64,000 nucleotides of DNA from Glandiceps talaboti (Eukaryota > Hemichordata > Enteropneusta > Spengelidae), in the NCBI RefSeq assembly GCF_964340395.1, contig NC_135560.1, forward strand, positions 310,001 through 374,000, in the 5' to 3' direction. Shown in pieces: positions 13,441 through 24,523 of this stretch (position 1 is its first letter; every line of letters starts with the position of its first letter). A program made the position numbers and the translations under genes. The notes under the pieces were generated by a model that made no database searches, had not been told where the DNA came from, and saw nothing but the letters and a program-made list of their open reading frames with translations.

Positions 13441-15470
13441 TATTGTGAAGCGGTTTTTTATTGTTTTGATGGAAGTGACTGACTGGTAACTGACTAACTA
13501 CTTGTACTGTACATGTACTAGTCTCAGATTATTGGTCTCGTCTTTATCTACAAATATGTTCTGAAAGAGGATGTTACGTACCCTACAGGGAAATTTCACT
13601 GATCATTCTCCCAAACGTGAACATATGTTCTATCTACACTGTTGTACATCTCAATTATTTTGGAAATAGCTATGGATTTTTAAAACGAGTAGTGCATAAC
13701 CATTCATTGTTGTCTGCATTTATTTAAACAATGTTGGTTTAGAATTTCAAAAATAAAAGTACACACTTTCAAACTTTAGACAATAGAACTGCTCACTCCA
13801 TTTTATATAGTAGTGATACATAGTTGCTTCAAAACGAGATTTCAAAAAGGTAACCTTATTATTATTACTTTAAAACTTAACATTATTTTCAATGTATGAA
13901 CTTTACAAGAAAAATAAACGTTGCCAAAAAACAGTTAAAGATTTTCACATTCAAGATCTGTTGATCCATAAATTTATCGAAGTTGTCAACAAAAGATTTC
14001 CTCACAGAAATGATTATAACTACATAATCAGTTAAACCATTAAAATAATGTAAATTAAAATTCAAAGCTCACGTACATATACGCCTTTGTACATGTAGTA
14101 TGTAAATAAGTTTAGAGAAAATGGACTATCGTTTATCAGCATCACCAACATTCCAAAACACGTTTGTCATCTATTTGTAAACTCTGACAGGATTAATTAC
14201 GAACATAAGCATCAGAGATATCACTTAAATCACATGTGCTCAAATGATCGCCTTCGTGTGACACTGAACTAGAACTTAGTTGAACAGCCAATATGTTACG
14301 ATCTGTCAAAGTATATTATCTGTCAATGTCATATATCATGATCACGTTTAGAAATCCTGTCATTTGTGCGATTTGTTATTCAAATTATACAATTAAATGA
14401 AAATTCCTACACTCTGAACAGTGTTGCAACTCAACCTACCAAACTTAGTTCGACCACACTTTGGAAAACCAAAATTTCCGAGGGTATTTACGAGATGTAC
14501 TTTATGTTTCTTGGACGACGTCATTTTGAATGCCGATCTTCGAATTTTAGGTAAGTTTCGGAAACAATCGGAAGCCAATGCCGCCGAGCTCCGTTCCATT
14601 TCTCACGTTCGGTAATGTTCGATTGACATTTGTGCTCGATTGAGTAGATCTCCCAACCCGAACGTCAACTCGGCAAAGCAAAAACCGATATTCCGAGTAC
14701 GATAACTTGACATTTGAGTACGATCGATTAGATCATCTATATTTCGTTACTAACGGAAATAGAGAGTTCATTTTTAGGTCTTTTCTTAGCAATTTGAAAT
14801 TATCAAAGTACAAATCCAATTTTGCATGTAATTTGTAAATTTTTAGCTGCTGAATAGCCGACCCAATTGACTGAAAAGCCGGGCAAACTGGTCGGTGGCC
14901 AGCTTAAAATGAACACGCTGAATCACAAGTCTCAAAAAATGGCAGTCCAGGCTATTCTTTTAGTTGTATCTCTGCACATTCCAACCATTTCTTGATATAT
15001 TTAAATTACACAAACGTCAACTTTGAACTTCCATGTATGACTTATTATAATATTAAACAAGTAGTTACCTCACTACCTTCCACATTATTGCACTCCTCCA
15101 TTTTTATGATTATAGTACTAGCTTGGTTAAAGGTTAGGGGATGACATATCAAACAACAACAAAATGTGCTCACTGATCCGAAACAGATTTTTGAGGGGAG
15201 CGTTTGTAGCGGTTGTAGCGTAGTAAAAGTGATATAGCAAAACCGCTACAGATTCAGATATGAATCGGTTCTGTCGATTTGCGTTTGCGTTAGAAGAATT
15301 ATAGCGTTTGATTTTGGTTAAACGTCGAAACGAAAAAAAGCACGAAAACAGACGAAAAAGCCCTCAAAATCACACAAAAAAATGCAGCTATAATGAGAGC
15401 GACCTAAGACACCAATGCCATTTCAAAAAATACAAAAACTATATTATATATAAGACAATTATTGACTCAC
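13441..15470. other. Intergenic stretch, no gene seen
   Basis: AT-rich sequence with only short chance open frames. The frames near 14366-14615 overlap on both strands and show no splice context or recognisable motif. No repeat of note was seen apart from isolated TGAC remnants at 13474-13500. Confidence 0.5.
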
Positions 15471-15520
15471 TTCTGCCTTGAGATTGAAAATCACATCCAT
15501 CTATCTTGGGGATGTTCCAT
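15471..15520 (-). other. Exon-like block related to the 15.7-kb exon
   Basis: On the minus strand a 50-bp block lies between an acceptor (CACTTTCAG) and a donor GTGAGTCAATAATTG. Its 3' half, with TCAATCTCAAGGCAGA, matches the end of the candidate exon at 15695-15790, and the donor-side introns match too (AATAATTGTCTTATA). Its 5' start, ATGGAAC next to CTTTCAG, resembles the start of the satellite exon, and the following intron sequence ATTCATCAAACAATA resembles the satellite's ATGAATCAAACAATA. In the frame used by its relative it contains TAG, so it looks like a broken duplicate. Confidence 0.4.
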
Positions 15521-15694
15521 CTGAAAGTGAATTCATCAAACAATAGTTTTTTTAAAAAAAATACTTTTTCAATATATAGCATTCATTGATATTGTAATAT
15601 CTTATTCTGTTACATACCACAGACTTGAAAGTCTCTAACTTCTAATGTTCCAATAACACTGGTAAAATCACTTTATAAGACAATTATTACTTAC

Positions 15695-15790
15695 GTCTGC
15701 CTTGAGATTGATAATCACATCCAACTGTCTCTGGTCTACTTGTCCAGCTCCATTATTGTGCCCACCTGGTTGGTTTTTAATTTTTCTTTG
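15695..15790 (-). CDS. Candidate 96-bp exon, unrecognised protein
   Basis: On the minus strand 32 complete codons lie between the acceptor GAATTCAG and the donor GTAAGTAATAATTG. The peptide begins QRKIKNQPGGHNNGAG and ends QLDVIINLKAD, so it changes from a Gly/Asn-rich linker to a stretch with heptad-like spacing that could be helical. It is phase 0 at both ends, as is the 81-bp exon at 6252-6332, and the two could belong to one minus-strand gene with repeated small exons. No family was recognised and no start or stop exon was found. The open frame extends upstream to 15853 without needing the acceptor, so the exon start is uncertain. Confidence 0.35.
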
Positions 15791-15859
15791 CTGAATTCTT
15801 TTCGCGAACATATATAATGAGAGACTGAGATCTATGATACAATACCATTTCAAAAAGAC

Positions 15860-18039
15860 AATTTGACATGCATTAATGAGGAGAAATTTAAATATTAGTG
15901 AATTAATTAAAGTTATTGGTGACTAAATGTGCGAAGTGCAAGATAGAAAGTGCCGGCCATTCAATTTATTTTAGCTTCTTTTTGAACTGGTAGTGGCAAA
16001 ATAGAACGCTTTCATTAATTTCGTTCATGTAACTATGAAGTCATGTTATTTTTGTCCCAAATTTTCCAACTTTTTTCAACTAATCGAGCCTATAATTTTT
16101 GCTTCTCCTAGACAATGGAATTGGCCAAACAGTTGTCCATTGCCCACATAACCCAACCCAACACAATCCGTACAAGAGAAAAAATAGCATGATGTCAAAA
16201 ACGAAGCAAATAAAATCTATCCTAGCATGATGTCAGTTATCCCAACCAAACAGGTAGGCACAACTTTGGGCTTCCTCTTTCTTTACAAGTCGCATCTTCC
16301 ATCGAGCCTCAGCAATTCACAGACAGACATTACAGATAGATGTGTAGCCATTTTGAACTTTTTGAGCTGTAGTAAGACGGATTTACAAGTGTTTGAAAAG
16401 GTATTGAGAACCAATCAAAATAAAGAGCAAAAATGAACCCATCACCTGTGATTTTACATTTTGGCGGGAAACTATTGTCTCTATGTGAGGTCAGTATTAA
16501 CGAGCAAGTATTACACGTTATATTGCATGACAGCCAATCAACGTTAGAATTTTACTCGGCGGGAATTTACAAGTGGTGTTAACAACATCCTTACATAACA
16601 CACCTGTGGGTGCACACCATATTTTAATCAATTGTTTCTCGCGAAATGCAATTAGTCGGAAAACGGCGCATGATTTGTGAAAGCGCTCTGACCGCAAACG
16701 TCGGGATGAGTCGCCCCCGTTTGAATTACATACCTTAGTAATAAAATGGAATGTCAGAGCCCAACAAATAAAATGAAATAGGACGACTTTACCTACAATG
16801 TGGTATAACGAACGTGTATCTATAGGAAGTTTGCGATTTTCCATCTTGTTGGCACATAATCCCCCGTGTTTGTTTGAAATACCAAGATATGATTCAGTAC
16901 ACTTCAAGGACAACTCATACAAATCCACGCCAGATCTAGATTCTCGCAGACTGTACTCATAGCTCGTCCAGTCTCAGACAACACTAGACAAATGCAAGTG
17001 TGTCGTACGCGTGTCTGAGGTCCAATAATTTGATCGTGTATATTGCTTGAAATTTACTTTCAGAAGAAAAACGTGTGGGTTTATCGAAATGCTTTGCCTA
17101 TATTTTCACATATACATAATGATTCACAACAGCGGCGCGATCGTCATCGTGTATGATTTTCTCCCAACTCCTCGTACTTAGCCCCGTTCTAGATAGGCTT
17201 CCTTTGACCGAGTGACACGTGAAAAAAAGCTCACAAAATGTAAGTTTTTTTTTCCGCATCCGCATATTTGTTATAAAGACGTTTCTTTTTATAGACGGTA
17301 ATTACTATTTAGGTTTGTTGACAATTGTATTTCATCGCACTGTATTCGTACGCTCATACCTATATGTGTTTACAGCACTTGAACTTTGACATACTTTTGA
17401 TAATTGTTCCGTGTCGGTCCTTGCCAATGTTAGTAAGAATGAAGTAAAGTATATTAAAAAATTATTTGACATTTGTAAATAAAATAAGATTGATAATACG
17501 AAAAGAATTATTCGGTTTTCGTGAATGTTTTCGGTCCAATCCCATTGAATGTCTGACAAGTTCATACAATGAGCATGATTTACTGGATGAATCCCTACTG
17601 CAAATGGTAACTATATAGCTTTTAGTCACACATCTACTAGATTAGTATCCATGCCGGCCCCGTGCATCGCGTCAAAAATAAAGAAATCTTAATACGATAT
17701 TAAAACAAATTCTATGTATTCATCGAATGATATTTAATACGTCAAACAAACAAGGAAGGCGTAGGATGTAAATACACATGACACACCCCTCGTCGATTGC
17801 CGTGGATGACAACTATATCATATGTACTATCGGACATGTCATTATGTACTCACGTGCACTCTCTACTACGCGAAGCACGACTCACCTTACTCACCGTTAT
17901 CGTGGTTACTAGTGTGATGTTCGGAAATGCACAGGTGAATCTTTATCTAAATCGGATATAAACTCTACGGAATAATACATTTTACAATCATCTGCCTGGG
18001 ATATATGGCAAGTATTTTATTTTTCCACCTTTTTTTTGG
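15860..18039. other. Intergenic stretch, no supported gene
   Basis: A 136-codon minus-strand frame (16518-16928) starts MDLYELSLKC. It has a possible donor after the codons for LYHIV, near 16793 (GTAAAG), but shows no recognisable domain and may be chance. Otherwise only short open frames and no conspicuous repeats were seen. Confidence 0.4.
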
Positions 18040-18227
18040 CCGACTCTGCTGACAGACACCGGTCCCGAGCACGTCGTGCTCGTGACAGGTGTGACCTTTG
18101 ACATCCAATACGACGTGTTTCGGCGTCAAATACACATTCTTATTACCTTCAAAGGTGATCGCTCAAACATTATACCAGTTCTAAAAACTGTTAATTTACG
18201 TGTGATACTATCTGTTTTTCCAACAAC

Positions 18228-18312
18228 TGCATACATACATACATACATACGTACGTACGTACATACATACATACATACATACATACAGTACATACATACA
18301 TACATACATAGA
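18228..18312. repeat. (ACAT)n microsatellite with (ACGT)n core
   Basis: Runs of ACAT flank a short GTACGTACGTAC core. The core is self-complementary and the arms read the same phase on both sides. Confidence 0.9.
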
Positions 18313-18675
18313 AATGCATAAGGAACTAATAAACCAGTCCGTATATATAGCTGTTAAATCCGACGTTTCGAATAAATATTCTTTTTCAAAGGAAAAATTG
18401 GCGAGACAGAGAAATGCCAGGTGACAACCCGAACATTTCTAAATATAATGGAACAAAACCGCGCGTGATATAAATAAACGGTTGTACGTGGGATAAGTTC
18501 TTAAATTCGCACGCACCTAATAGAACCCAATAGAATACGCCTGAAATTTAAAAAATACCCAATAATCATGATAATTAGATTGGGAAAGACGAGAATAATC
18601 TATTAATTCCAAGGGGTTCCAGCGTTCCAAGACGGAAAATGATTTCTTCTTCCTTCAACCTCAAAGCTTTCTCAT

Positions 18676-18747
18676 CACATACATACATACATACATACAT
18701 ACATACATACGTACGTACGTACGTACGTACGTACATACATACATACA

Positions 18748-18779
<32 letters not shown>

Positions 18780-18780
18780 C
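18676..18780. repeat. (ACAT)n-(ACGT)n-(ACAT)n microsatellite
   Basis: About 30 bp of ACAT repeat, then about 24 bp of the self-complementary ACGT repeat, then about 45 bp of ACAT repeat. It resembles the array at 18228-18312 but is longer. Confidence 0.93.
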
Positions 18781-19665
18781 ACTTTGTATGTATAGTGTGT
18801 TTTGTGTACGTGTATGTGTGTGTAAGTCTACGGGGAGGCATGGAAAAAAATCAAGAACTTGCAGGGGGGGGGCATCAATTTTTCCCAAGCTTTTGTAGGA
18901 TGGGGGCATGAAAAAAATACACAAGGAAAAGGGGAAATCCTCCGGGGACCCCTGGAAGTAAGATCTGGACACTCCCTTACGAATGTTAAAGTTCGCTATT
19001 CTCAAATTGCACTGTTTTCACACAAAAGCCACCTTTGACGGCTATACATCCAACATGGAAACTTCTCGTTGCCAGTAGGTCGTAGTCATCTCACACTTAT
19101 TTCAAAGGTGGATGTGGACACTGTATACAGGTGAACAACGCACACTGAGTTCCGACGAAGTCCGACTACCACCTTCTACACTAACATGAGACGTTGATCT
19201 CTCTAATTTGTTTATCATTGCCCCAACATTAATATACTCTCTCGACCAATCAAAAGATCTAACGTCTCTCGAGTCATTATAATAATAGCGCATCCAGGTG
19301 AACGTCTACACAGTTGTATGTTAATGAATTCAGAGTACAAAATAAACTACTTCGAATACATCAGTGCCAATACTCAAGCTCTACGTAACATCAGTTATTA
19401 TCATTATTATTAGTCATTGAAGAATGTTGGCACATTTTAGATGCTCTTCACGCCAGGATGGATTAAAATTAAAACAGGAAAACGACAAAGTGACTGAGTC
19501 GATACTTGTGTTCTTTGTGACTCAAATGAATTTGATAATGATTATAACTTCCTATTGAATTTTTTTTTTGCCAATGCTAGGTTCAAGTATATTATTTTCA
19601 ACAATATTTTTATTGTCCACCTTCTTATGAAAAATTCACTGGGCTGATATAATCTGACCAGGTAG

Positions 19666-19766
19666 TAGTCCGTAAGGTACGCCGTGACGGGCGCCCCCAC
19701 ACATCCGCCAACCCGGGTGAGAGGAGGCCGGTGAGGGCGGAACGTCACGACGTATCTTACAGTCTA
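19666..19766 (-). mobile_element. MITE with TA-flanked inverted termini (copy 1)
   Basis: The element begins TAGTCCGTAAGGTACGCCG and ends CGACGTATCTTACAGTCTA; the ends are inverted repeats of about 24 bp with a few mismatches. The same element, in opposite orientation, occurs at 24181-24289. TA at both edges suggests a TA target preference such as Tc1/mariner-like transposases have; with two copies this is an inference. Confidence 0.75.
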
Positions 19767-20316
19767 ACCAGAGTCTAACCAGGTATAGGTAGCTTGATTT
19801 ACAAACTCTTGCAACCTTTCACAAACACGCTCTACCACTGTAAGAGCTGAAACAAATGAATTGGAACTGTACATTTTTTTAATCGTATTATGTTTTTGTT
19901 CATAGTGACTTGTATTTTGGACCTGTGGCCTTTGAATTAAAATGTAAAAACACCAGTGTAGTACAAGTGGGTCTTGTGGATGATACCGTTTAGAATGTAC
20001 TATGCCCTTCGTGGAGTTAAGGGCTATTTTAGTCTGTTAACTGTGATGTCGACACGCATCGTAATAACAACCTACTCTGAAGCTCATAAAATCTGCAGAG
20101 AATACAAAAGATACCCTAAAAACGATGTTGAAAGTCTCACAGGGGCTTGCAACAGATGATGATGATGACAATATCTATGTATGCGACGCCGGGAGTAAGA
20201 GTAAGAAGTTTGACTCAAAAGGCACATGTTTATGCAGTATTGGAAAGGAAATGCTTGATATCAAAATCCTGCAAAGAGTTGCAGTAAATTATTACGAACT
20301 CAGGCCTAGTTAGTTT
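19767..20316. other. Intergenic stretch
   Basis: A partial repeat of the MITE edge sequence (CAGAGTCTAACCAGGTATAG) follows the MITE. Short plus-strand frames at 19974-20159 and 20125-20313 have no recognisable similarity. Confidence 0.4.
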
Positions 20317-20380
20317 TGTTTATGAAAACAAACAAACAAACAAACAAACAAACAAACAAACAAACAAACAAACAAACAAA

Positions 20381-20415
<35 letters not shown>

Positions 20416-20442
20416 ATATATAGATAAATAAATAAATAAATA
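20317..20442. repeat. (AAAC)n-(AAAT)n microsatellite
   Basis: About 60 bp of CAAA repeat passes directly into about 60 bp of AAAT repeat with one interruption (ATATAGAT). Confidence 0.95.
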
Positions 20443-21609
20443 AGTACTGACAAACATCAACAATAGAGTAATCACAAATCTGTATCAACAATAATGAATT
20501 TCGCAGCATCAAGAATTAGTGAGTGTATGTTTTCCTTAGATGCAAAAAATAGTCACAAATTCCAAAGGTGGCGTTATTCAGTGTTTGTCATTCCGAGGAA
20601 TCTTGCGTGAGTTTGAAGTACATCCCCGGAATGATAGAATGCTCAGAACAAAAAATTAAGACTACAATTTATTGTAATGGCTTACTGCAGTACTTGTACA
20701 AGTTCTCGTGGTAGGAGTATTCGTCTGCCATGGCAGACAATCGGTCCCCCTTCGTGCATTGCCCTATAACTCGCGCCCGGCCTGGGAAGTCGCCAGCGAA
20801 CAGAAGAACATATACACATGTTTTTACAACTTACAATTGTGCGACGCGTACGTGTCAAAGGTTATGTCGTCATCTTAATCGCTTTTGTATGAAGACATCT
20901 TAATCTCTGTAATATATTTTTGGTGTCTAGAAGGGAAATTGTTCAAAGCAAAATGATCGTTGAAAAAAGTTGAAAAAAAGTTAAAAAATAAAAAGTTGAA
21001 AAAAAATGAAAAAACGGCAAGCTTTGTCAGAAATTACGTCACTTCCTTCATTTACAGCCCACATTTATATGATCATGCAAGAGAGACATCTACTGTCTAC
21101 ACCAATTTGAAACAGAAGGGGTCTTGATGTCACATCGTTACAGACGTACACAGAACATACGTATGCTTGCATGTTGTGTTAAAAGCCAAGCTATACAAGA
21201 TGATCGTTACAATGCTGCGAACTATCACCGTGAAACTGAAAGTAGAAGTACCACAGACATCAATTTGGTACAATCTGAATACAAGGGTAAATTTCATTCT
21301 TTTATCATGTAAATAAACTTCTACAAAGAACGAGTTTTGGGATATCCCATATGGTAATCCGTTCAGGCCAGAATTATAATTTTATTTTAGCTGTAGTATT
21401 TCTTTTATATTTTTCGTACTGATAAACTAATTTAACCGTTTATGTACTTTTATTCCATGTTCATATTATATCAATTGAAACAAGTTTTCATTTATTTGAG
21501 AATATTGTTTTATTTTTCGTCAAACCAGAATTTTTAAGGATTATATATATTAAAAGTCAAAATGTATTTTTTACAAAAGTTTTTTATTTTTTTTATTTTT
21601 TTCAACTTT
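20443..21609. other. Intergenic stretch with repeat fragments
   Basis: The segment near 20930-20965 (GGTGTCTAGAAGGGAAATTG) matches part of the interspersed repeat at 51.25 kb. No gene was recognised; the frame at 21124-21312 has no supporting feature. Confidence 0.4.
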
Positions 21610-22379
21610 TTTTGGCCGAGTCTGCTGACAGGCGCAGGTAACAAGGACGTCGTGCTCGTGACAGGCGTGACCTTTGACATCCATTACGACGCGTTTCGGC
21701 GTCAAATACACATTCTTATTACCTTCAAAGTTGATCGCCCAAACATTATATCAGTTCTCAAAACTGTTAATGTACGTGTGATAGTATCTGGGGTTTTTTT
21801 TCCAACAACGTAACCGCGACTTCAGCCGCGTACACACGTGTACACCGTCACGTTAAGGTTATGACCGCTTGTATGATGTAGTACGTAGAACACGACCCAT
21901 GTGCAACGGGTAAAAGTAGTTAACCTACAACAACTGAAGTTTGGCGCATCAATAACATTCATTATTGTGAAACTGGCCAGAATTGAAATTAGATGGCATG
22001 GTACACTATACTGTGAGCGTGAGCAAAATAGCTTTAGGAACAAAAACGTAATGTGAGGAAAAGTGAATGCGTATTTCCTAAGGGTCAGTTCAGGTACGAG
22101 CGCACATGTTGACGTCGACCTTTGTATTACATACGGCGTAGGCGTGTTGTTCTCAACTTTTCATGATACATGTGTGTACTCAGACCACTAAAAATGTATA
22201 CTACAATGTACGATAAAGTATATTTATCAGCACCAAATTATCACATACAACGCAATTATGTTATAAATAATACAGTTCAACATAATCTATCTTATACTAG
22301 TGTCGGCGGATGAACAGATGGTTTATGTCGGAATGACGAAATGACGTGTACAGAAATTGTCCGATACGTATCGTCTTTA

Positions 22380-22973
22380 GGGAGCGCCCAGATTTTACTT
22401 CCAGGGGGCCCGGGGGATTTTCGGGGAGGGGGAGCATCAATTTTTCTCAGGAAGAATGGGGGGGGGGGGGGGCTAAACAAAAAATTCACAATTTTCTAGG
22501 GGGGTAATGGAAAAAAATCATGATTATTTAATTCAACATAAATCAACTGCAATATTAATTCTGGCACTTCTCAAAGTAACTTGTCCGTGAGGATGTGCAA
22601 GACTTGTTTCATCACAATCACTATCAGTGTTATCATCAGTACATGAATTTTCTGAGCTATCAGTATCACAATTGTCTCCATCACTGCCTAGATCATGCAT
22701 TACAGAAGTATCACTTTCAGTCTCAGTCACTATCTGTTTCATTCATGTCCATGATATTAATTTTAATTTCATTAATTTTTCCAGCCAGTTTTCTAAATCT
22801 AAATTCTGATGTTCCTACTATGTAAGTGGATACTATGTCTGATTTTTCTCTTTTTTAATTTTCACTGTTTTGGTAATTTATGCTCATTGTGGGGGGGGGG
22901 GGACATGAAAAAATACACAAGGAAAAGGGGAAATCCTCCTGGGCCCCACTGGAAGTAAGATCTGGACACTCCC
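22380..22973. mobile_element. 594-bp DNA transposon-like element with TTA target duplication
   Basis: The left end GGGAGCGCCCAGATTTTACT and the reverse complement of the right end, GGGAGTGTCCAGATCTTACT, form inverted termini that stay similar for about 50 bp. TTA occurs immediately outside both ends (22377-22379 and 22974-22976), as expected of a 3-bp target duplication of the TWA type used by PIF/Harbinger elements. The interior has two poly-G tracts and an acidic open frame on the minus strand. A deleted relative forms part of 18848-18974. Confidence 0.72.
22533..22742 (-). CDS. Acidic Ser/Asp-rich open frame inside the TIR element
   Basis: Sixty-nine codons beginning MKQIVTETESDTSVM and continuing with Asp, Ser, Cys and Glu before PHGQVTLRSARI. 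The composition is unlike that of chance AT-rich frames here. An ATG-NETDSD peptide is encoded just upstream in another frame, hinting at a frameshift. It could be the remnant of a transposon-encoded accessory protein or a captured exon. Not recognised. Confidence 0.3.
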   Translation of the reverse strand: MKQIVTETESDTSVMHDLGSDGDNCDTDSSENSCTDDNTDSDCDETSLAHPHGQVTLRSARINIAVDLC

Positions 22974-23830
22974 TTACGAATGTTAAAGTTCGCTATTCTC
23001 AATATGCACTGTTTTTCACACAAAAGCCTTTACCTTTGATAGCTATACATCCAACATGGAAACTTCTCGTTGCCAGTAGGTAGTAGTTATCTCACACTTA
23101 CTTCAAAGGTGGATGTAGACATTTTATACAGGTGAACAACGCACATTGAGTTCCGACGAAGAGCATGTATACACGTGGAAAGCTGAACACCGACGCACCA
23201 TTCCACGTCGACCAAGCGTCACTGCGACCTTGCACCACCGTTGTCTGGCGAAGTCTGACTCCCACCTTTTACACTAACATAATACGTTGTTCTCTCTAAT
23301 TTGTTTATCATTGTCCCAATATTAATATACTCTCTCGACCAATCAAAAGATCTAACGTCTCTCGAGTCATTATAATAATAGCGCATCCAGGTGGACGTCT
23401 ACAAAGTTGTATGTTAATGAATTCAGAGTACAAAATAAACTACTTCGAATACATCAGTGCCAATACTCAAGCTCTACGTAACATCAGTTATTATCATTAT
23501 TATTAGTCATTGAAGAATGTTGGCACATTTTAGATGCTCTTCACGCCAGTATGGATTAAAATTAAAACAGGAAAACGACAAAGTGACTGAGTCGATACTT
23601 GTGTTCTTTGTGACTCAAATGAATTTGATAATGATTATAACTTCCCATTGATTTTTTTTGCCAATTTTTTCGAGAAGAAAGAAATATTAACCCAAAACGA
23701 TCAAACATCATGCCGAGAGTCACCAAGGTCATTCGCACTTTCGAACTCACGGGTAACGAAAAGTGATACAATGTTTGAACGCGTCTAACTTTTAACTTAA
23801 AATGTAGCAAAAATCGACATAAGGGCCCTT

Positions 23831-24175
23831 TCTACACATCACTGTGGGGTCAAATGGAACGAAGTCGCGCGACAACGCGTTCTAATGTCGACAACTACAC
23901 TTCCGGTGCGCTAATACACAGGAATGTTTCTTTCCCATTTTCAGTTGTAGACATCTCTTGTAATTTTGCTCTGGAAAGATACTGTACATATTTAAATTTC
24001 CCACCTCTATAATCATATGAGCTTAAAACTTGCGTTTATCTTATTTGTTACAAATTAAACTGTTGGGAAGAAACATTCACGTGTATTGACATAGGCGACC
24101 GGAAGTGTAGGTGTCGACAAATGCAAGCGCGGTCGCGAGACTGCGTTCCATTTGACTCCTTAGCGATGCATAGAA
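23831..24175. mobile_element. Foldback MITE with about 80-bp inverted arms
   Basis: The left arm, 23831-23911, contains GTCAAATGGAACGAAGTCGC and ACTACACTTCCGG. The right arm, 24094-24175, reverse-complements to GTCAAATGGAACGCAGTCTC and CCTACACTTCCGG with scattered mismatches. The 180-bp centre is AT-rich and has no open frame. No clear target duplication was found because similarity fades gradually at the edges. Confidence 0.72.
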
Positions 24176-24180
24176 TTGTA

Positions 24181-24289
24181 TAGACTGTAAGATACGTCGT
24201 GACGTTTCGCCCTCACCGGCCTCCTCCTCTCCGTGTTAGGGGTTGGCCGATGTTTGAGGGCGCACCGTCACGGCGTACCTTACAGACTA
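24181..24289 (+). mobile_element. MITE with TA-flanked inverted termini (copy 2)
   Basis: Opposite-orientation copy of the MITE at 19666-19766, beginning TAGACTGTAAGATACGTCGT and ending CGTACCTTACAGACTA. It lies about 235 bp upstream of the start codon of the PA-domain gene. Confidence 0.75.
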
Positions 24290-24318
24290 AGGTATTGCAG
24301 ATAGCGAGAATTGGGATG

Positions 24319-24321
24319 ACA

Positions 24322-24352
<31 letters not shown>
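24319..24352. repeat. (CA)n-(CG)n alternating purine-pyrimidine tract
   Basis: An ACAC run passes directly into CGCGCGCGCGCG, ending CGCATCC. About 34 bp of uninterrupted purine-pyrimidine alternation lie roughly 170 bp upstream of the gene's ATG. Confidence 0.92.
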
Positions 24353-24353
<1 letters not shown>

Positions 24354-24487
24354 TCCCCATTACAACGATAGGGAAGGTAAAAACAAATACCCCACCATTT
24401 GAAATCACAGTTGCCTTGTTTCGTTTCCTTGCGTTTCGCCAAATATTATTGAAACCAATCACTAGTTATCTCTGGCACACACGTGAT

Positions 24488-24502
24488 TGGTATATAATTA
24501 TG
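24488..24502 (+). promoter_or_regulatory. Possible TATA-like element of the PA-domain gene
   Basis: GGTATATAATTATG lies about 25-35 bp upstream of the ATG, following ATTGG. The distance would give a very short 5' UTR, so this may be chance AT-rich sequence. Confidence 0.2.
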
Positions 24503-24523
24503 TAAATAAGTAAATAAGTAAAC

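Larger units (their letters stand above)
18040..19575. repeat. Segmental duplication, copy 1
   Basis: Two blocks match copy 2 further right in the same order and orientation. Block one, 18040-18215 (with CTGCTGACAG, CACGTCGTGCTCGTGACAGG and TTTCGGCGTCAAATACACAT), matches 21612-21795. Block two, 18900-19575 (with CTTACGAATGTTAAAGTTCG), matches about 22905-23665. Between them copy 1 carries CATA/ACGT microsatellites and part of a poly-G-containing element. Copy 2 has about 115 bp near 23160-23270 that is missing here. Confidence 0.85.
21610..23665. repeat. Segmental duplication, copy 2
   Basis: Direct duplicate of 18040-19575, offset about 3.6-4.1 kb. It contains a complete inverted-repeat element (22380-22973) and unique sequence (21800-22376) not present in copy 1. 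The end of similarity is the T-run near 23650 (19560 in copy 1). Confidence 0.85.

Noticed and set aside
16518-16928. 136-codon minus-strand frame as a host gene
   Set aside because: Length is suggestive and a possible donor exists, but there is no recognisable domain, no partner exon and mixed composition; kept only as a note.
24199-24402. 67-codon frame upstream of the PA-domain gene
   Set aside because: Runs through a MITE and the CA-CG tract; not a plausible exon.
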